A DNA stretch of 64,000 bases from Comamonas koreensis (GTDB lineage: Bacteria > Pseudomonadota > Gammaproteobacteria > Burkholderiales > Burkholderiaceae_C): NCBI RefSeq assembly GCF_021026195.1, contig NZ_JAJNCT010000009.1, forward strand, positions 310,001-374,000. Reading direction: 5' to 3'. Each line of letters begins with the position of its first letter. Position 1 is the first letter of the stretch. Both the position numbers and the translations under genes were made by a program. A model generated the notes under the pieces. It had not been told where the DNA came from. It saw only the letters and a program-made list of their open reading frames with translations, and made no database searches. Positions 45,682-55,905 of this stretch are shown one piece after another.

Positions 45682-47621
45682 CACCACCAGAAAATGCCGA
45701 GGTGGTCTTCAATGCGGACCGGGTCGCGGTGCGGTGTGCGCAGCACTTCGATGTCGCCGTCAATGCCTTCCTGGGCCACAAAGCTGCCGCCATCCTGGCG
45801 GGCTGCGCCTTGCAGCAGCAGCCGCCCTTGCTGGGCGGTAAAGCTGCCGCCTTGGTCAGTGGCATAGATCTGCGCCCAGGTATCGCCAAACAGGGCCTTG
45901 AGGCCCCGGTCACGCAGGATGACGGTATGCACCGGCTTGGCGCGCGCGATGATGTTGGGCGCCACCACCTGCATGCCCTGCCCGGCATAGACCAGGCCGC
46001 CATGGTTGAGCACGGTGCCAGCCGCTTCCATGTTCAGGCCCGTGGCCGCCATGATCTGACCGCCCACCAGGCGCTCGGTGCTGTTGGCGCGGGTTTTGCA
46101 GATGAACAGGAAGCATCGCCGGCTGTAGTCATAGCCGCCTACGCTCAGTGCCTCGTTATGGATGTCGGTCTCGGACTTGATCTTGACGCTGCCGGCGTTG
46201 GAAAACACAAAGCCACCCGTGTTGCTGAACGACTGGGCCTGCACGCTGAGATCGCCCTGCGCCACCCAGTAGCCCTGGTGGTTCTCATCGGCCAGACGGC
46301 CTTGGTCAGCGCTGTAGCTGGTGCGGCGGTTCAGCCCACCGGAGGATTCCCATTGCGATGCCTCGCCGGCGATATGGGCGCTTTGGTTGGTAATCGCGCC
46401 GGTGCTGACCAGATCCAGATTCAGGTTGCTGATGATGCGGGCGTTGGTGGAAGCAATACCGCCGGCACCGGCTTCGAGCTTGACCGAATCGCCCTTGCCA
46501 AAAATAACCGTGGTTTTGTCTGCACCGACGGGGCTGCGGTTCTCAATGGCGTCGCCCGCCTTCAGGTAAACCGCATAGGGGGTTTCATCCGAGATACGCT
46601 GGGTGCCGACAATCTCGCCATCGATATTGCGGATGGATTGCTCCGCCTCCAGGCGGGTTTGCAAACCGGCCGACACCAGGCTTTGGCGCTCGGCAGAGCC
46701 TTGCAGATGGATATTGGCGGCGTTGATCTGGACGGAGCCCTGCGCACTGATCTGCCCCCCCATTTGCACGACATCGCCGGTCGAGGACAGAGTGAAGCCG
46801 CCTGCGGAGGCCACCATTTCGCCCTCGTTGCGCACGCCGGCGCCTTTGTCGGTCACGAGGATGTGAATCTGGCCGGCGGTGACTTTGGAGCCTGCACCGA
46901 CGGTAATGGCGACCTCGTTGCTTAGGGCCTGGCCGGGCTTGTAGTAGACCCAGGGCGTCAGGTTATCGACGGGCGACGCGGCGGTATCAAAACTGGCGCT
47001 GGAGTCGCCCGCCACCATGCGGATGTGGGCGCTCGACGACGTAAATTCATTCGTCAACGGGCCATCGATCTGGATGCTTTTGGCGATCAGCTCCAGCCGG
47101 ATCAGGTTGCCGGCCATGCCTTCGTCACCAATGTGGATGCGGCCTTGGTTAGTACTCACATCCACATAACGCTGCACCTGGCCTTCGCTTTGCTGCTGGT
47201 CACGCAGGCTCAAAGCACCGGTGGTGAGCGCTACGCTGCCGAAGTTGGAGAAGTTGGCCCCGTTGACCGAGATACCGTTCTGGTTGGCCAGAATCAGGTT
47301 GGCGCGGGGCCCCACCACATCCATATCGCCCTGAATGCGCGATGGCGCGGCCGAGAACACCTCGGCCACGATCGTGCGCGCATTGGCTTGCTCGTTCTGA
47401 AACGACAGCCCAGGCCTGCCCACGTCGAACTGCTGAAAGCCGTTGTAGGACACGCCGTTTTCCGACGCATTGGGCGTGACATGGGCGCGCCCTGCCGCGT
47501 CGATATGGACCTGGGGCCCACTGGTGGCATGGGGCACCACGGACGTGGCAACCCCTTGGGCGTAGCAAGACTGAATGGCTGCCAACAGCAAGCCGAGCTG
47601 CAGGCAATAACGCGAACGCAT
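45681..47621 (-). CDS. Small TpsA-like exoprotein with haemagglutination (TPS) domain, 646 residues
   Basis: This is a second TPS-domain protein, first gene of the operon. The signal peptide is MRSRYCLQLGLLLAAIQSCY then AQG. The TPS region (about residues 25-270) has VSYNGFQQFDVGRPGLSFQN and LILANQNGISVNGANFSNFG, close to the NPNGI motif of exported TpsA proteins. The rest is beta-helix-like repeats with a four-residue cysteine spacing (RRCFLFICKTR near 510). It ends with GDIEVLRTPHRDPVRI and FWW, with no toxin or pretoxin region. The stop shares a base with the cdiB start, so the two are surely co-translated. It could be an accessory adhesin exported by the same CdiB, or the relic of another cdiA; I cannot tell which. 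Confidence 0.88.
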   Translation of the reverse strand: MRSRYCLQLGLLLAAIQSCYAQGVATSVVPHATSGPQVHIDAAGRAHVTPNASENGVSYNGFQQFDVGRPGLSFQNEQANARTIVAEVFSAAPSRIQGDMDVVGPRANLILANQNGISVNGANFSNFGSVALTTGALSLRDQQQSEGQVQRYVDVSTNQGRIHIGDEGMAGNLIRLELIAKSIQIDGPLTNEFTSSSAHIRMVAGDSSASFDTAASPVDNLTPWVYYKPGQALSNEVAITVGAGSKVTAGQIHILVTDKGAGVRNEGEMVASAGGFTLSSTGDVVQMGGQISAQGSVQINAANIHLQGSAERQSLVSAGLQTRLEAEQSIRNIDGEIVGTQRISDETPYAVYLKAGDAIENRSPVGADKTTVIFGKGDSVKLEAGAGGIASTNARIISNLNLDLVSTGAITNQSAHIAGEASQWESSGGLNRRTSYSADQGRLADENHQGYWVAQGDLSVQAQSFSNTGGFVFSNAGSVKIKSETDIHNEALSVGGYDYSRRCFLFICKTRANSTERLVGGQIMAATGLNMEAAGTVLNHGGLVYAGQGMQVVAPNIIARAKPVHTVILRDRGLKALFGDTWAQIYATDQGGSFTAQQGRLLLQGAARQDGGSFVAQEGIDGDIEVLRTPHRDPVRIEDHLGIFWW

Positions 47622-47990
47622 GGAATATCCTGTATTGAAAGTTTTAACCTATGCACAAATTCGCGCTAATCTTAACCACTCACACCCATTTAAATGTCAA
47701 CAATTCGGGATTATGGGGTTGACAGTTCAAATTAATCATTATTTGTTGTCTGGCTACATCAGATAAGATTATTTGAATAAACAAATTACTAATGGTGTGG
47801 TTTGAAATTATTGAATATTCAATAGGTTAATTGAACCAAAGAATATTCAAGAGAATCGATTTACATAATCGGGGTCCGCCATAACGCCGGAGACCTGGAC
47901 ACACGATGCGCGTGGCATTACCCGGCGCTCAGAACAGCGCTTCATCCCAGCGCCCTGGTAAGGCAGCCCCCAGCGCTACACTCAGCCACC
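47622..47990. promoter_or_regulatory. AT-rich regulatory gap upstream of the CDI operon, with GAATATTC palindromes
   Basis: This 369-bp divergent gap between the CDI operon (minus) and fetA (plus) is far richer in AT than its surroundings at 47640-47870. It holds the 12-bp palindrome TTGAATATTCAA (47811-47822) and a second GAATATTC core at 47841-47848, about three helical turns apart. On the minus strand a perfect TTGACA (47700-47695) could be a -35 about 75 bp before the TpsA start, with GGTTAA as a poor -10. Such AT-rich upstream DNA is a usual target of H-NS-like silencing. No gene is visible here. Confidence 0.45.
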
Positions 47991-48620
47991 ATGCCCGCCA
48001 CCACCCCTCCCCGCCTGTCCATCCGCGCCCTGCAAAGCCCCATCAGCGGGCCCTGCTCGCTGGAGCTGGGCGCAGGCGAGTGCGTCGCGGTGATGGGCGC
48101 CTCGGGGGCGGGCAAATCGGTGCTGCTGCGGCTGATTGCCGACCTGGACCCGGGCAGTGGCGAGGTGCTGCTCAACGGCCAGCCGCGCAGTGCCTTCAGC
48201 GGCCCGGCCTGGCGCCAGCAGGTGATGTACCTGGCAGCTGAGCCGGCCTGGTGGGGGACGACGGTGATGGAGCATTTCCCGCCAGGCTCGCAATCGGCGC
48301 TGCTGGAGATGGCCAGCGAACTGGGGCTGCGCCAGGGCTTCATCGATATTCCGCTGACCCAGCTGTCGACCGGAGAGCGCCAGCGCCTGGCCTTGCTGCG
48401 CGGGCTGCTGCGCAAACCCCAGGTGCTGCTGCTTGATGAGCCCACGGCGGCGCTTGATGAAACATCGGTGGCTGCGGTGGAGCAGTTGCTGCAGCGCTGC
48501 CAGCAGCAGGGCTTGGGTCTGCTGTGGGTGACCCATTCGCATGCGCAGGCGGCCCGCGTGGGCCAGCGCTGCATGCAACTGGTAGACCACCAGCTGCTGC
48601 CGATGGAGGCCGCGCAATGA
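47991..48620 (+). CDS. fetA: ABC transporter ATPase, FetA-like iron exporter subunit
   Basis: This is the cytoplasmic ATPase of a FetAB-type iron exporter. The 209-residue protein has Walker A GASGAGKSVLLRLIAD, Q-loop region WRQQVMYLAAEPAWWG, signature LSTGERQRLALLRGLL, Walker B VLLLDEPTAALDE and the H-loop LLWVTHSHAQAARVG. It overlaps the membrane-subunit gene by ATGA, so the pair is coupled. FetAB removes excess iron under oxidative stress in E. coli; the same role is inferred here. Confidence 0.87.
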   Translation: MPATTPPRLSIRALQSPISGPCSLELGAGECVAVMGASGAGKSVLLRLIADLDPGSGEVLLNGQPRSAFSGPAWRQQVMYLAAEPAWWGTTVMEHFPPGSQSALLEMASELGLRQGFIDIPLTQLSTGERQRLALLRGLLRKPQVLLLDEPTAALDETSVAAVEQLLQRCQQQGLGLLWVTHSHAQAARVGQRCMQLVDHQLLPMEAAQ

Positions 48621-49420
48621 ACCCGGCCATCCATCTGCAGCCCAGCGATTTGCTGGTGGGCGCGGCGCTGGTGCTGGCCGCCGCTGCTGCATCCTGGGCC
48701 ATGCGCCTGCAGCTGCAGCGCCAGGTGCTGTGGGCATCGCTGCGCATGGTGGTGCAGCTGCTGCTGGTGGGCTATGTGCTGCGGCTGGTGTTCCAGCAGG
48801 CGCACCCGGGCACCACCTTGGTGGTGGTACTGGTGATGATTGCCGCTGCCGCGCGCGAGGTCGCGGTGCGGCCGCACCAGCGGCTGGCGGGCGGGGGCAA
48901 CTACCGCATTGCGGGGCTGGTGGTGGCGCTGGCCAGCCTGTCGACCGTGGTGCTGGCACTGATGACCGCCGTGCGGCCCGACCCCTGGTTTGATGCGCGC
49001 TATGCGATTCCGCTGATGGGCATTGTGCTGGGCAGCGTGCTCAATGCCGCCAGCCTGGGGCTGGACAGTTTTTTTGACGGTGTGCGCACGGGTCGGGCTG
49101 CCATCGAGGCCCAGCTGGCGCTGGGGGTTAGCTTTCGCCGCGCGATGGCGCCGCACACCCGTGCCGCCATCCGCCGGGGGCTGATCCCCATCATCAACCA
49201 GATGTCGGCGGCCGGGCTGATCACCCTGCCGGGCATCATGACCGGCCAGATCCTGGGCGGTATGGACCCGCTGGAAGCCGCCAAGTACCAGATCCTGCTA
49301 TTGCTGCTGCTGACCTTTGCCGGCGCGCTGGCCGCAGGCGGCAGCGTGCTGCTGGCCGCCCGTGCGCTGGGCGACGAACGCCAGCGCCTGCGGCTGGACC
49401 GGCTGAACGCCACGCGCTGA
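48617..49420 (+). CDS. fetB: FetB-like membrane subunit of iron exporter (UPF0014)
   Basis: This 267-residue integral membrane protein starts at ATG 48617 in the ATGA overlap with fetA. Hydrophobic segments include LLVGAALVLAAAAASWAM, MVVQLLLVGYVLRLVF and ILLLLLLTFAGALAAGG. UPF0014 family blocks are present: MIAAAAREVAVRPHQRL, PLMGIVLGSVLNAASLGLD, RAAIRRGLIPIINQMSAAG and LPGIMTGQILGGMDPLEAA. Length and motifs agree with E. coli FetB (YbbM). Confidence 0.9.
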   Translation: MNPAIHLQPSDLLVGAALVLAAAAASWAMRLQLQRQVLWASLRMVVQLLLVGYVLRLVFQQAHPGTTLVVVLVMIAAAAREVAVRPHQRLAGGGNYRIAGLVVALASLSTVVLALMTAVRPDPWFDARYAIPLMGIVLGSVLNAASLGLDSFFDGVRTGRAAIEAQLALGVSFRRAMAPHTRAAIRRGLIPIINQMSAAGLITLPGIMTGQILGGMDPLEAAKYQILLLLLLTFAGALAAGGSVLLAARALGDERQRLRLDRLNATR

Positions 49421-49481
49421 TCGGCTTTGCCATGGGTTGGCTCCATTCATAGAATGGGCAAGCACATCTGGGAGAGCAGCC

Positions 49482-51197
49482 ATGGCAGAGCGCAACAAGG
49501 ACAACCTGGTGGATGAGCTGGTCGGCTACGACCCGCTGGGCAGCGATCCGGCCTTGCAGGCTGCCCTGGCACGCGCGCAGGCCCACCCCTGGCTACCAGG
49601 CCTTCAGCAGCATGCACGCACCGTGGGCAGCGCGGCCTTTGCGCAGTTAGCCGACCAGGCCAACCGCCACCCGCCGCAGTTGCAGCCCTGGGATGCACGG
49701 GGCCGGCGCATCGACCAGGTGGAGTTTCACCCCGCATGGCACCAGGTGCTGGCGCATTACCGCGCGCAGCAACTGATCGACATGCCGTTTGCCGATGCAC
49801 CGGAAGATGCAGCAAGCGGCCGCTGGACGGCCTGGGCCGCCGGCTTTTACCTGCATGGCCAGGCAGAGGCGGGCAGCCTCTGCCCCGCAACAATGACGAC
49901 GGCGGCCATCCCGGTGCTGCGCAAGGAGCCCGCGCTGTGGGCACAGATCGCGCGCGGCATCAGCAGCGCCCAGCATGACGCGCGTGATGCACCGGTGGCA
50001 GACAAGACGGCCTTGTGGGTGGGCATGGGCATGACCGAAAAGCAAGGCGGATCGGATGTGCGCAGCAACACCACGGTCGCCTACCCGCTGGATGCCGCAG
50101 GCGGCGGGCGCGGCGCCGCCTACCGGCTGCAAGGCCATAAATGGTTTTACTCGGTGCCGACGGCCGATGCGCACCTGGTGGTGGCGCGCATGGCCAGCAG
50201 CGCACACGACGCCCATGCGCTGCAGGCACCGCTGGCTTGCTTTTGGGTGCCGCGCTGGCGGCCCGATGGCAAGCGCAACAGCGTGCTGGTGCAGCGCCTC
50301 AAGGACAAGGTGGGCAACCGCAGCAATGCCAGCAGCGAGGTGCTGTTTGACGACGCTTATGGCGTACTCGTGGGTGAGGAAGGCCGGGGCATTGCCACCA
50401 TCATGGAGATGGCCACCATCACGCGGCTGTGCTGCGTGCTGGGCAGCAGCGCGCTGCTGCGCCAGGCCACCGTGCAGGCGCTGTGGTCTGCCCGGCACCG
50501 CCAGGCCTTTGGTGCGGCCTTGGCGGCGCAGCCGCTGATGCAATCGGTGCTGGCCGATCTGGCGCTGGAGAGCGAAGCGGCGCTGCTGCTGGCCATGCGA
50601 CTGGCACAAGCCTTTGAAGACAGCAGCACCCCGGGCGAGACCACGGCGCTGGCCTGGCAGCGCATCATGACACCGGCGGCCAAGTTCTGGGTCTGCAAAC
50701 GTGCCATTGCCTGCAGCGCCGAGGCCATGGAAGTGCTGGGCGGCAACGGCTATACCGAGAGCTCGGCGCTCGCCCGTATTTACCGCGAAGCACCGGTCAA
50801 TTCGATCTGGGAGGGCTCGGGCAATGTGATGTGCCTGGATGTGCTCAAGGCGCTGCAGCGCGAGCCCGCGTTGCATGATGCACTGTGGCAGGACTTGCAG
50901 CGCATGGCGGCGGATGACCTGGCAATGGCGCAAGCGCTGCAGCGCCTGCACAGCCAGTGGCAGGCAATGGCGCAGGATACCTGGGCGCAGCAGGCGCAGG
51001 CGCGCCAATGGGTGCAGCAGCTGGTGCTGTTGGCGCAGGCGAGCCTGATGCGGCAGCATGCGGCGCCTGCGCATGCCGATGCCTTTGTGGCCAGCCGCCT
51101 GGGGCCGCATGCCTGTTTGGGCGTGCTCGGTGCTTCTCCGCTTGCCAAGGCGCAAATCAGCGCTATCCTCGGCGCCAGTCTGCAGTTGCAAAAATGA
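49482..51197 (+). CDS. aidB: AidB-like acyl-CoA dehydrogenase family flavoprotein
   Basis: This 571-residue FAD protein of the acyl-CoA dehydrogenase superfamily is close to the adaptive-response protein AidB. Shared features with E. coli AidB are [53 protein letters not shown] blocks (here [20 protein letters not shown]), [48 protein letters not shown] and [18 protein letters not shown]. The ATG at 49482 with GGGAGAG upstream fits the family better than the in-frame codon at 49437. In E. coli AidB binds DNA and responds to alkylation; whether this one does so or is a catabolic isovaleryl-CoA type enzyme is open. The L-serine dehydratase gene follows 13 bp later. Confidence 0.85.
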   Translation: MAERNKDNLVDELVGYDPLGSDPALQAALARAQAHPWLPGLQQHARTVGSAAFAQLADQANRHPPQLQPWDARGRRIDQVEFHPAWHQVLAHYRAQQLIDMPFADAPEDAASGRWTAWAAGFYLHGQAEAGSLCPATMTTAAIPVLRKEPALWAQIARGISSAQHDARDAPVADKTALWVGMGMTEKQGGSDVRSNTTVAYPLDAAGGGRGAAYRLQGHKWFYSVPTADAHLVVARMASSAHDAHALQAPLACFWVPRWRPDGKRNSVLVQRLKDKVGNRSNASSEVLFDDAYGVLVGEEGRGIATIMEMATITRLCCVLGSSALLRQATVQALWSARHRQAFGAALAAQPLMQSVLADLALESEAALLLAMRLAQAFEDSSTPGETTALAWQRIMTPAAKFWVCKRAIACSAEAMEVLGGNGYTESSALARIYREAPVNSIWEGSGNVMCLDVLKALQREPALHDALWQDLQRMAADDLAMAQALQRLHSQWQAMAQDTWAQQAQARQWVQQLVLLAQASLMRQHAAPAHADAFVASRLGPHACLGVLGASPLAKAQISAILGASLQLQK

Positions 51198-51210
51198 TCG
51201 GAAGCTAGCC

Positions 51211-52593
51211 ATGGCAGTCAGCGTGTTTGATTTGTTCAAGATCGGGATCGGGCCCAGCAGCTCGCACACCGTGGGCCCGATGCGCGCCGCGCATGCCTTT
51301 GTGCAGCGCTTGCAGCGCCAGGGGGCGCTGGCACAGGTGGCCCGCCTGCGCTGCCAGCTGTTTGGCTCGCTGGGCGCTACCGGTATCGGCCACGCCAGCG
51401 ACCGCGCGGTGATCCTCGGCCTGGCCGGCCATGCGCCCGATACGGTGGATGTGAATGCCGTCGATGCCATCATTGCCGAGGTCAACGATAGCCAGCAACT
51501 GCTGCTCAATGGTGAGCAGCGCATCGTGTTCGACCCCGCCACCGATCTGCTCCTGATTGGCGCGGTGAGCCTGCCCTTCCACCCCAACGGCATGCGCTTT
51601 GAGGCCTGGGATGCCCAGCATGAACTGGTCGACGCGCAGGCCTACTACTCGGTGGGCGGCGGCTTTATCGTCAGCGAAGAAGCGGCCCACGATGCCGAGC
51701 GCCAGCAAGCGATTGCACCCGATACCGATGTGCTGCCCCTGCCCTTTCACAGCGCCGCGCAGCTGCTGCAACTGGCGCAAGACCACCAGCAACCCATTGC
51801 GCAGATCATGCGCACCAATGAACGCCACTGGCGCAGCGATGCCGACATCGACAGCGGCCTGCGCAAGATCTGGCAGGCGATGCAGGACTGCGTGCAACGC
51901 GGCTGCAGCACCCAAGGCCGCCTGCCCGGTGGGCTGAATGTAAAACGCCGCGCTGCGGGCTTTTACGAAGGCCTGACCCAGCATGCGAACACCGATCCGC
52001 TGGAGGTGATTGACTGGGTGAACCTGTTTGCGCTGGCGGTGAATGAGGAAAACGCCGCTGGCGGCCGCGTGGTGACTGCGCCCACCAATGGCGCCGCCGG
52101 CATTGTGCCGGCCGTGCTGCACTACTACTGGCGCTTTGTGCCCGGCGCCACCGAGGCCGGCGTGGTGGACTTTTTGCTGACCGCCGGTGCCATCGGCATT
52201 CTGTACAAAGAGAACGCCTCGATCTCCGGCGCCGAAGTGGGTTGCCAGGGCGAGGTGGGCGTGGCCTGCTCGATGGCGGCCGCCGGCCTCTGCGCCGTGC
52301 TGGGCGGCACACCGGCGCAGGTGGAGAACGCTGCCGAAATCGGCATGGAGCACCACCTAGGCCTCACCTGCGACCCGGTCGCCGGCCTGGTGCAGGTGCC
52401 CTGCATTGAGCGCAATGCGCTGGCCGCCGTCAAGGCCATCAATGCAGCCCGCATGGCCCTGCGCGGCGATGGCTCGCACATCGTCAGCCTGGACAAGGTG
52501 ATTGCCACGATGCGCGCCACCGGTGCCGACATGATGAGCAAGTACAAGGAAACCTCGCTGGGCGGTCTGGCGGTGCACATCGTTGAATGCTGA
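51211..52593 (+). CDS. sdaA: L-serine ammonia-lyase (iron-sulfur dependent, SdaA type)
   Basis: The enzyme deaminates L-serine to pyruvate. The 460-residue single-chain enzyme has the N-terminal [20 protein letters not shown] signature, and a C-terminal catalytic part with [37 protein letters not shown] and [20 protein letters not shown], which holds the cysteines for the 4Fe-4S cluster. ATG 51211 is the natural start at the SVFDLF position. The gene lies directly behind aidB in one unit. A LysR gene follows in the same direction after an 83-bp gap. Confidence 0.95.
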   Translation: MAVSVFDLFKIGIGPSSSHTVGPMRAAHAFVQRLQRQGALAQVARLRCQLFGSLGATGIGHASDRAVILGLAGHAPDTVDVNAVDAIIAEVNDSQQLLLNGEQRIVFDPATDLLLIGAVSLPFHPNGMRFEAWDAQHELVDAQAYYSVGGGFIVSEEAAHDAERQQAIAPDTDVLPLPFHSAAQLLQLAQDHQQPIAQIMRTNERHWRSDADIDSGLRKIWQAMQDCVQRGCSTQGRLPGGLNVKRRAAGFYEGLTQHANTDPLEVIDWVNLFALAVNEENAAGGRVVTAPTNGAAGIVPAVLHYYWRFVPGATEAGVVDFLLTAGAIGILYKENASISGAEVGCQGEVGVACSMAAAGLCAVLGGTPAQVENAAEIGMEHHLGLTCDPVAGLVQVPCIERNALAAVKAINAARMALRGDGSHIVSLDKVIATMRATGADMMSKYKETSLGGLAVHIVEC

Positions 52594-52676
52594 GGGCCGG
52601 TGATGGCACCCAACCTGGGTGACAGGCGGGGTCGCCCGCCCCGGGTGTGGTTGCTATCAGCGCCTACAATCGCGCC

Positions 52677-53633
52677 ATGGCTATGCATTTTGACTTGGTG
52701 GATCTGCGCCTGATGGTGCATGTGGCAGACGCGAACAGCATGACGCGGGGGGCCGAGCTGTCGTTCATCTCGCTGCCAGCGGCCAGCACCCGCATCAAGA
52801 ATCTCGAAGAGAGCATGGGCGTCAAGCTGCTCTACCGCACCAGCCAGGGCGTCACCTTGACCTTGCCGGGCCAGGCCTTTGTACAGCATGCCCGCACGGT
52901 TCTGGGCCAGATCGAGCACCTGCGCGGCGACATGCAGGAGTACGCACGCGGCATCAAGGGCCATGTGCGCGTGTTTGCCAACACCACGGCGCTGGGCGAG
53001 TTTCTGCCCCCTGTTCTGCGCGCCTATCTGCGCAAGCACCCGGATGTGGACATCGACCTGCGCGAGCGCCTGTCCAATGACATCATCCGCGCCGTTGGCG
53101 AGGGCCAGACCGACATCGGCATCGTCGCCGGCCAGGTGCGCACCGAAAGCCTGGTGGCGATGCCCTACCGCAGCGACCGCCTGGTGCTCGTCGTCTATGC
53201 CGACCATGCCCTCGCCCGCCGCAAGTCCGTGGCCTTTGGCGATACCCTGGAATACGACTACATCGGCCTGCACGAATCCAGCGCCATCCATGCGTTCCTG
53301 CGCCAGCACAGTGACCTGCTGCACCGCCCGATCAAGCAGCGCATCCAGGTGGGCAATTTTGAAGCGGCCTGCCGCATGATCGAAGCCGGCGTAGGCATCG
53401 GCATCCTGCCCGAATCCGCCGCCCGCCGCCACGCGCGCAGCATGGACATCCGCATCATCAGCATCTCGGACGAATGGTCCAACCGCGAGATGCAGATCGT
53501 CGTGCGCAACCTCGAATCCCTACCCTCCTTCGCCCGCGAGCTGGTGGAGCTGCTGGTGGAAGACGGTGCCGCACCCGATGACGCCCACAGCAGCGCGGAC
53601 TGCGATGGCGAACAGGTGCCCACCAGCAACTAA
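52677..53633 (+). CDS. LysR-family transcriptional regulator
   Basis: This is a LysR-type protein of 318 residues from ATG 52677 (52683 is also possible). The N-terminal HTH is [20 protein letters not shown], then [20 protein letters not shown] and [20 protein letters not shown]. The effector domain has [19 protein letters not shown] and [19 protein letters not shown]. It lies downstream of sdaA in the same direction, with 146 bp of gene-free DNA behind it. The target is unclear; no divergent partner gene exists, so it may control distant genes or its own unit. Confidence 0.92.
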   Translation: MAMHFDLVDLRLMVHVADANSMTRGAELSFISLPAASTRIKNLEESMGVKLLYRTSQGVTLTLPGQAFVQHARTVLGQIEHLRGDMQEYARGIKGHVRVFANTTALGEFLPPVLRAYLRKHPDVDIDLRERLSNDIIRAVGEGQTDIGIVAGQVRTESLVAMPYRSDRLVLVVYADHALARRKSVAFGDTLEYDYIGLHESSAIHAFLRQHSDLLHRPIKQRIQVGNFEAACRMIEAGVGIGILPESAARRHARSMDIRIISISDEWSNREMQIVVRNLESLPSFARELVELLVEDGAAPDDAHSSADCDGEQVPTSN

Positions 53634-53779
53634 AAGGGCACAAGGGCCCGCCACTGCATCAAAAGCTGCCACAAAGCTCACCCCAGCGCCCAGCTTCAAC
53701 CGAGGCGTCATGCAGGCGGTAGGCAGCCGGCTTGCACAGCGCTATGCTGTGGCATCCCTGTTGTTGAGCCTGAACACCC

Positions 53780-54208
53780 ATGACTGCTATCTGGAAAAAG
53801 CCCATCTCGCTGGACGCGCTGCGTGACAAAGCGCGCCATACGGCGATTGAACACCTGGGCATCGAATACCTGGAAATTGGCGATGACTACCTGGTAGGCC
53901 GTGTGCCGGTCGACCACCGCACGCACCAGCCCTTTGGCCTGCTGCATGGCGGGATCAGCGTGGTGCTGGCAGAGACACTGGGCTCCGTCGGTGCGCTGTT
54001 CTCATCGCCGGAAGGCTGGCGCTGCGTCGGCCTCGATATCAATGCCAACCATATCCGGGGCGTGAAGAGTGGCTGGGTCACCGGCACTGCCAAACCGGTG
54101 CATATCGGCCGCATGACCCAGGTCTGGCAGATCGACATGGTCAACGACGAGGGCAAGCTGACCTGTGTTTCTCGCATCACGATGGCGATGCTCGAAAACG
54201 CGGACTGA
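53780..54208 (+). CDS. Hotdog-fold acyl-CoA thioesterase (YdiI/PaaI-like)
   Basis: This 142-residue hotdog-fold protein would hydrolyse an acyl- or aroyl-CoA. The helix-and-loop signature FGLLHGGISVVLAETLGSVG carries the catalytic glutamate and matches the YdiI (MenI)/EntH group. It also has EYLEIGDDYLVGRVPVD and GLDINANHIRGVKSGWVTG, then the final strand with LTCVSRITMAML. The true substrate cannot be fixed. Its stop is one base from the stop of the convergent racemase gene. Confidence 0.88.
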   Translation: MTAIWKKPISLDALRDKARHTAIEHLGIEYLEIGDDYLVGRVPVDHRTHQPFGLLHGGISVVLAETLGSVGALFSSPEGWRCVGLDINANHIRGVKSGWVTGTAKPVHIGRMTQVWQIDMVNDEGKLTCVSRITMAMLENAD

Positions 54209-54209
54209 T

Positions 54210-54941
54210 TCAGTCGCCGTAGGCCACGCGCGCCAATGCGCGTGCCAGCTCCCAGGCTGGGTCGATCAGCGGCAGGCCTTGCACGCTGTCGGCGCCGGGC
54301 AAGGCCAGCGGTATTTCGGTGCAGCCCATGATCAGGGGCACATCGCCATGGCGGGCGCGCATGACCTGGGCCACGGCGGCAAAATCGGCGCGTGCCTGGT
54401 CCATGCGGTCGGCCTTCACACCCTGGTAGATGCCGCGCATCAGCAGCTCCCGCTCCGCCTCTTGCGGCAGGTGCACGGTGATGCCGCAGGCGGCCAGCGC
54501 CTGGTCATACAGGCCAATGCGGTAGGTGCCTTGCGTAGCCAGCAGCATGCAGGCCTGCTGGCCTTGCTGCTGCAGCCCTTCGGCCACCACACGCGCGATG
54601 TGCAGCAGCTGCAGCTGCGGGTAGGCCTGCTGCAGGCGGCCATGCCAGGCATGGGCGGTATTGCAGGCCACGGCCACCGCCCGGGCACCGACGGCCTGGA
54701 GCTTGTCCAGGCCCTGGCACATCATCGCGAAGGGGTCTTCTGCAGTCTCGGGTGCCAGCAGCGCGGCGCTGCGGTCCGGTATCGGCAACTGGGCCAGCCA
54801 GTGCTCGGGGTAGCCCTGGTCGGTCACGGGCGCGCCGCTGGCCCGCAAATGGTCTGCGCAAGCCTGTACAAACAGGCGCACAAAATCAGCACCAGCAGCG
54901 GGGCCCATGCCGCCCAGAATGCCTACGGTGTGAAGCTTCAT
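54210..54941 (-). CDS. Aspartate/glutamate racemase family protein
   Basis: This 243-residue cofactor-independent racemase would use two cysteines: VACNTAHAWHG and IMGCTEIPLALPG. The N-terminus MKLHTVGILGGMGPAAGADF is the family opening; the ATG at 54941 is chosen for that reason and for the GGAG-like SD before it. It lies 79 bp behind an amino-acid-binding protein gene in the same direction, with a D-amino-acid dehydrogenase-like gene divergent upstream. The set suggests uptake and interconversion of acidic amino acids, including D-forms. Confidence 0.88.
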   Translation of the reverse strand: MKLHTVGILGGMGPAAGADFVRLFVQACADHLRASGAPVTDQGYPEHWLAQLPIPDRSAALLAPETAEDPFAMMCQGLDKLQAVGARAVAVACNTAHAWHGRLQQAYPQLQLLHIARVVAEGLQQQGQQACMLLATQGTYRIGLYDQALAACGITVHLPQEAERELLMRGIYQGVKADRMDQARADFAAVAQVMRARHGDVPLIMGCTEIPLALPGADSVQGLPLIDPAWELARALARVAYGD

Positions 54942-55020
54942 ACCCAACTCCAGAGAAAATGAAAAATGGCCCGTTGCCGGGCCATTGCAGTGCGTGCCGT
55001 GCACGACACGGGATTGTCCA

Positions 55021-55905
55021 TCAGATCGCAGGCTTGTCGCTTTGCGCGGTCAGATTGTCCTGCAGTTCCTTGTTCATCGGCAGGCCCAGTGCCTGGTTCT
55101 TCGGTGGGATGGGCTGCATGAACCACTTGTCGTACAGCTTGGTGAACTCACCCGACTTCATCATGCCGCCGATGACGCCATCGACGATCTTCTTGAACGC
55201 AGGGTCGTCCTTGGGCAGCATGCAGGCATAGGGCTCGACTTGCAGTGCATCGGCCACCACCTCGTAGGCTGCTGGGTCCTTGGAGTTGGCTTTCAGGCCG
55301 TAGAGCAGGATGTCGTCCATCGCAAAGCCGGCTGCGCGGTCGTTTTCCATCAGCAGGAAGCCGTCGGAATGGTCCTTGGCCAGGGTGATGTTGATGTCCA
55401 GCTTCTGGTCGGCGCTGTACTTGCGCACCACAGGCAGGTTGGTGGTGCCGGTGGTGATGGCCAGGGTCTTGCCCTTCAGATCGGCCCAGTTCTTGATGCC
55501 GGCGCTCTTCTTCACTGCCACGCGGGTGCCGGTGTAGAAGTAGTTGATCGCGAAATCCACGTCCTTGTTGCGGGCGCTGTTGTTGGTGGTGGAGCCGCAT
55601 TCGAGCACGATGGTGCCGTTCTGGATCAGCGGAATGCGGTTGGCCGAAGTGACCGATTGCCATTTCACCTTCAGGTCGGGCTTGCCGATTTCCTTGCGCA
55701 CGGCGTCTGCCACGGCGTTGGAGATGTCCACCGAGAAGCCGATGGCGTTCTGGCCACCGGAGAGGTAGCTGAACGGCACCGAAGATTCGCGGTAGGCGAA
55801 CGTGATTTCGCCCGAATCCTTGGCCTTGGCCAGCACATCGGCAAAGGCCGAGGGCAGGCAGGCAACAGCAGCGGCAGCACAGACCAGCGACTTAACAAAC
55901 TTCAT
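55021..55905 (-). CDS. Periplasmic amino-acid ABC transporter binding protein (GltI-like)
   Basis: This 294-residue secreted solute-binding protein begins MKFVKSLVCAAAAVACLPSA, with cleavage near SAFA-DVL. The ATG at 55905 has a strong SD (GGAGGTTCACC). Family-3 binding-protein motifs are GEITFAYRESSVPFSYL, NAIGFSVDISNAVADAV, ECGSTTNNSARNKDVDFAI and FMDDILL-like AGFAMDDILLYGL. These agree with GltI, the glutamate/aspartate receptor. No permease or ATPase genes lie beside it, so it must work with a transporter encoded elsewhere. Confidence 0.9.
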   Translation of the reverse strand: MKFVKSLVCAAAAVACLPSAFADVLAKAKDSGEITFAYRESSVPFSYLSGGQNAIGFSVDISNAVADAVRKEIGKPDLKVKWQSVTSANRIPLIQNGTIVLECGSTTNNSARNKDVDFAINYFYTGTRVAVKKSAGIKNWADLKGKTLAITTGTTNLPVVRKYSADQKLDINITLAKDHSDGFLLMENDRAAGFAMDDILLYGLKANSKDPAAYEVVADALQVEPYACMLPKDDPAFKKIVDGVIGGMMKSGEFTKLYDKWFMQPIPPKNQALGLPMNKELQDNLTAQSDKPAI

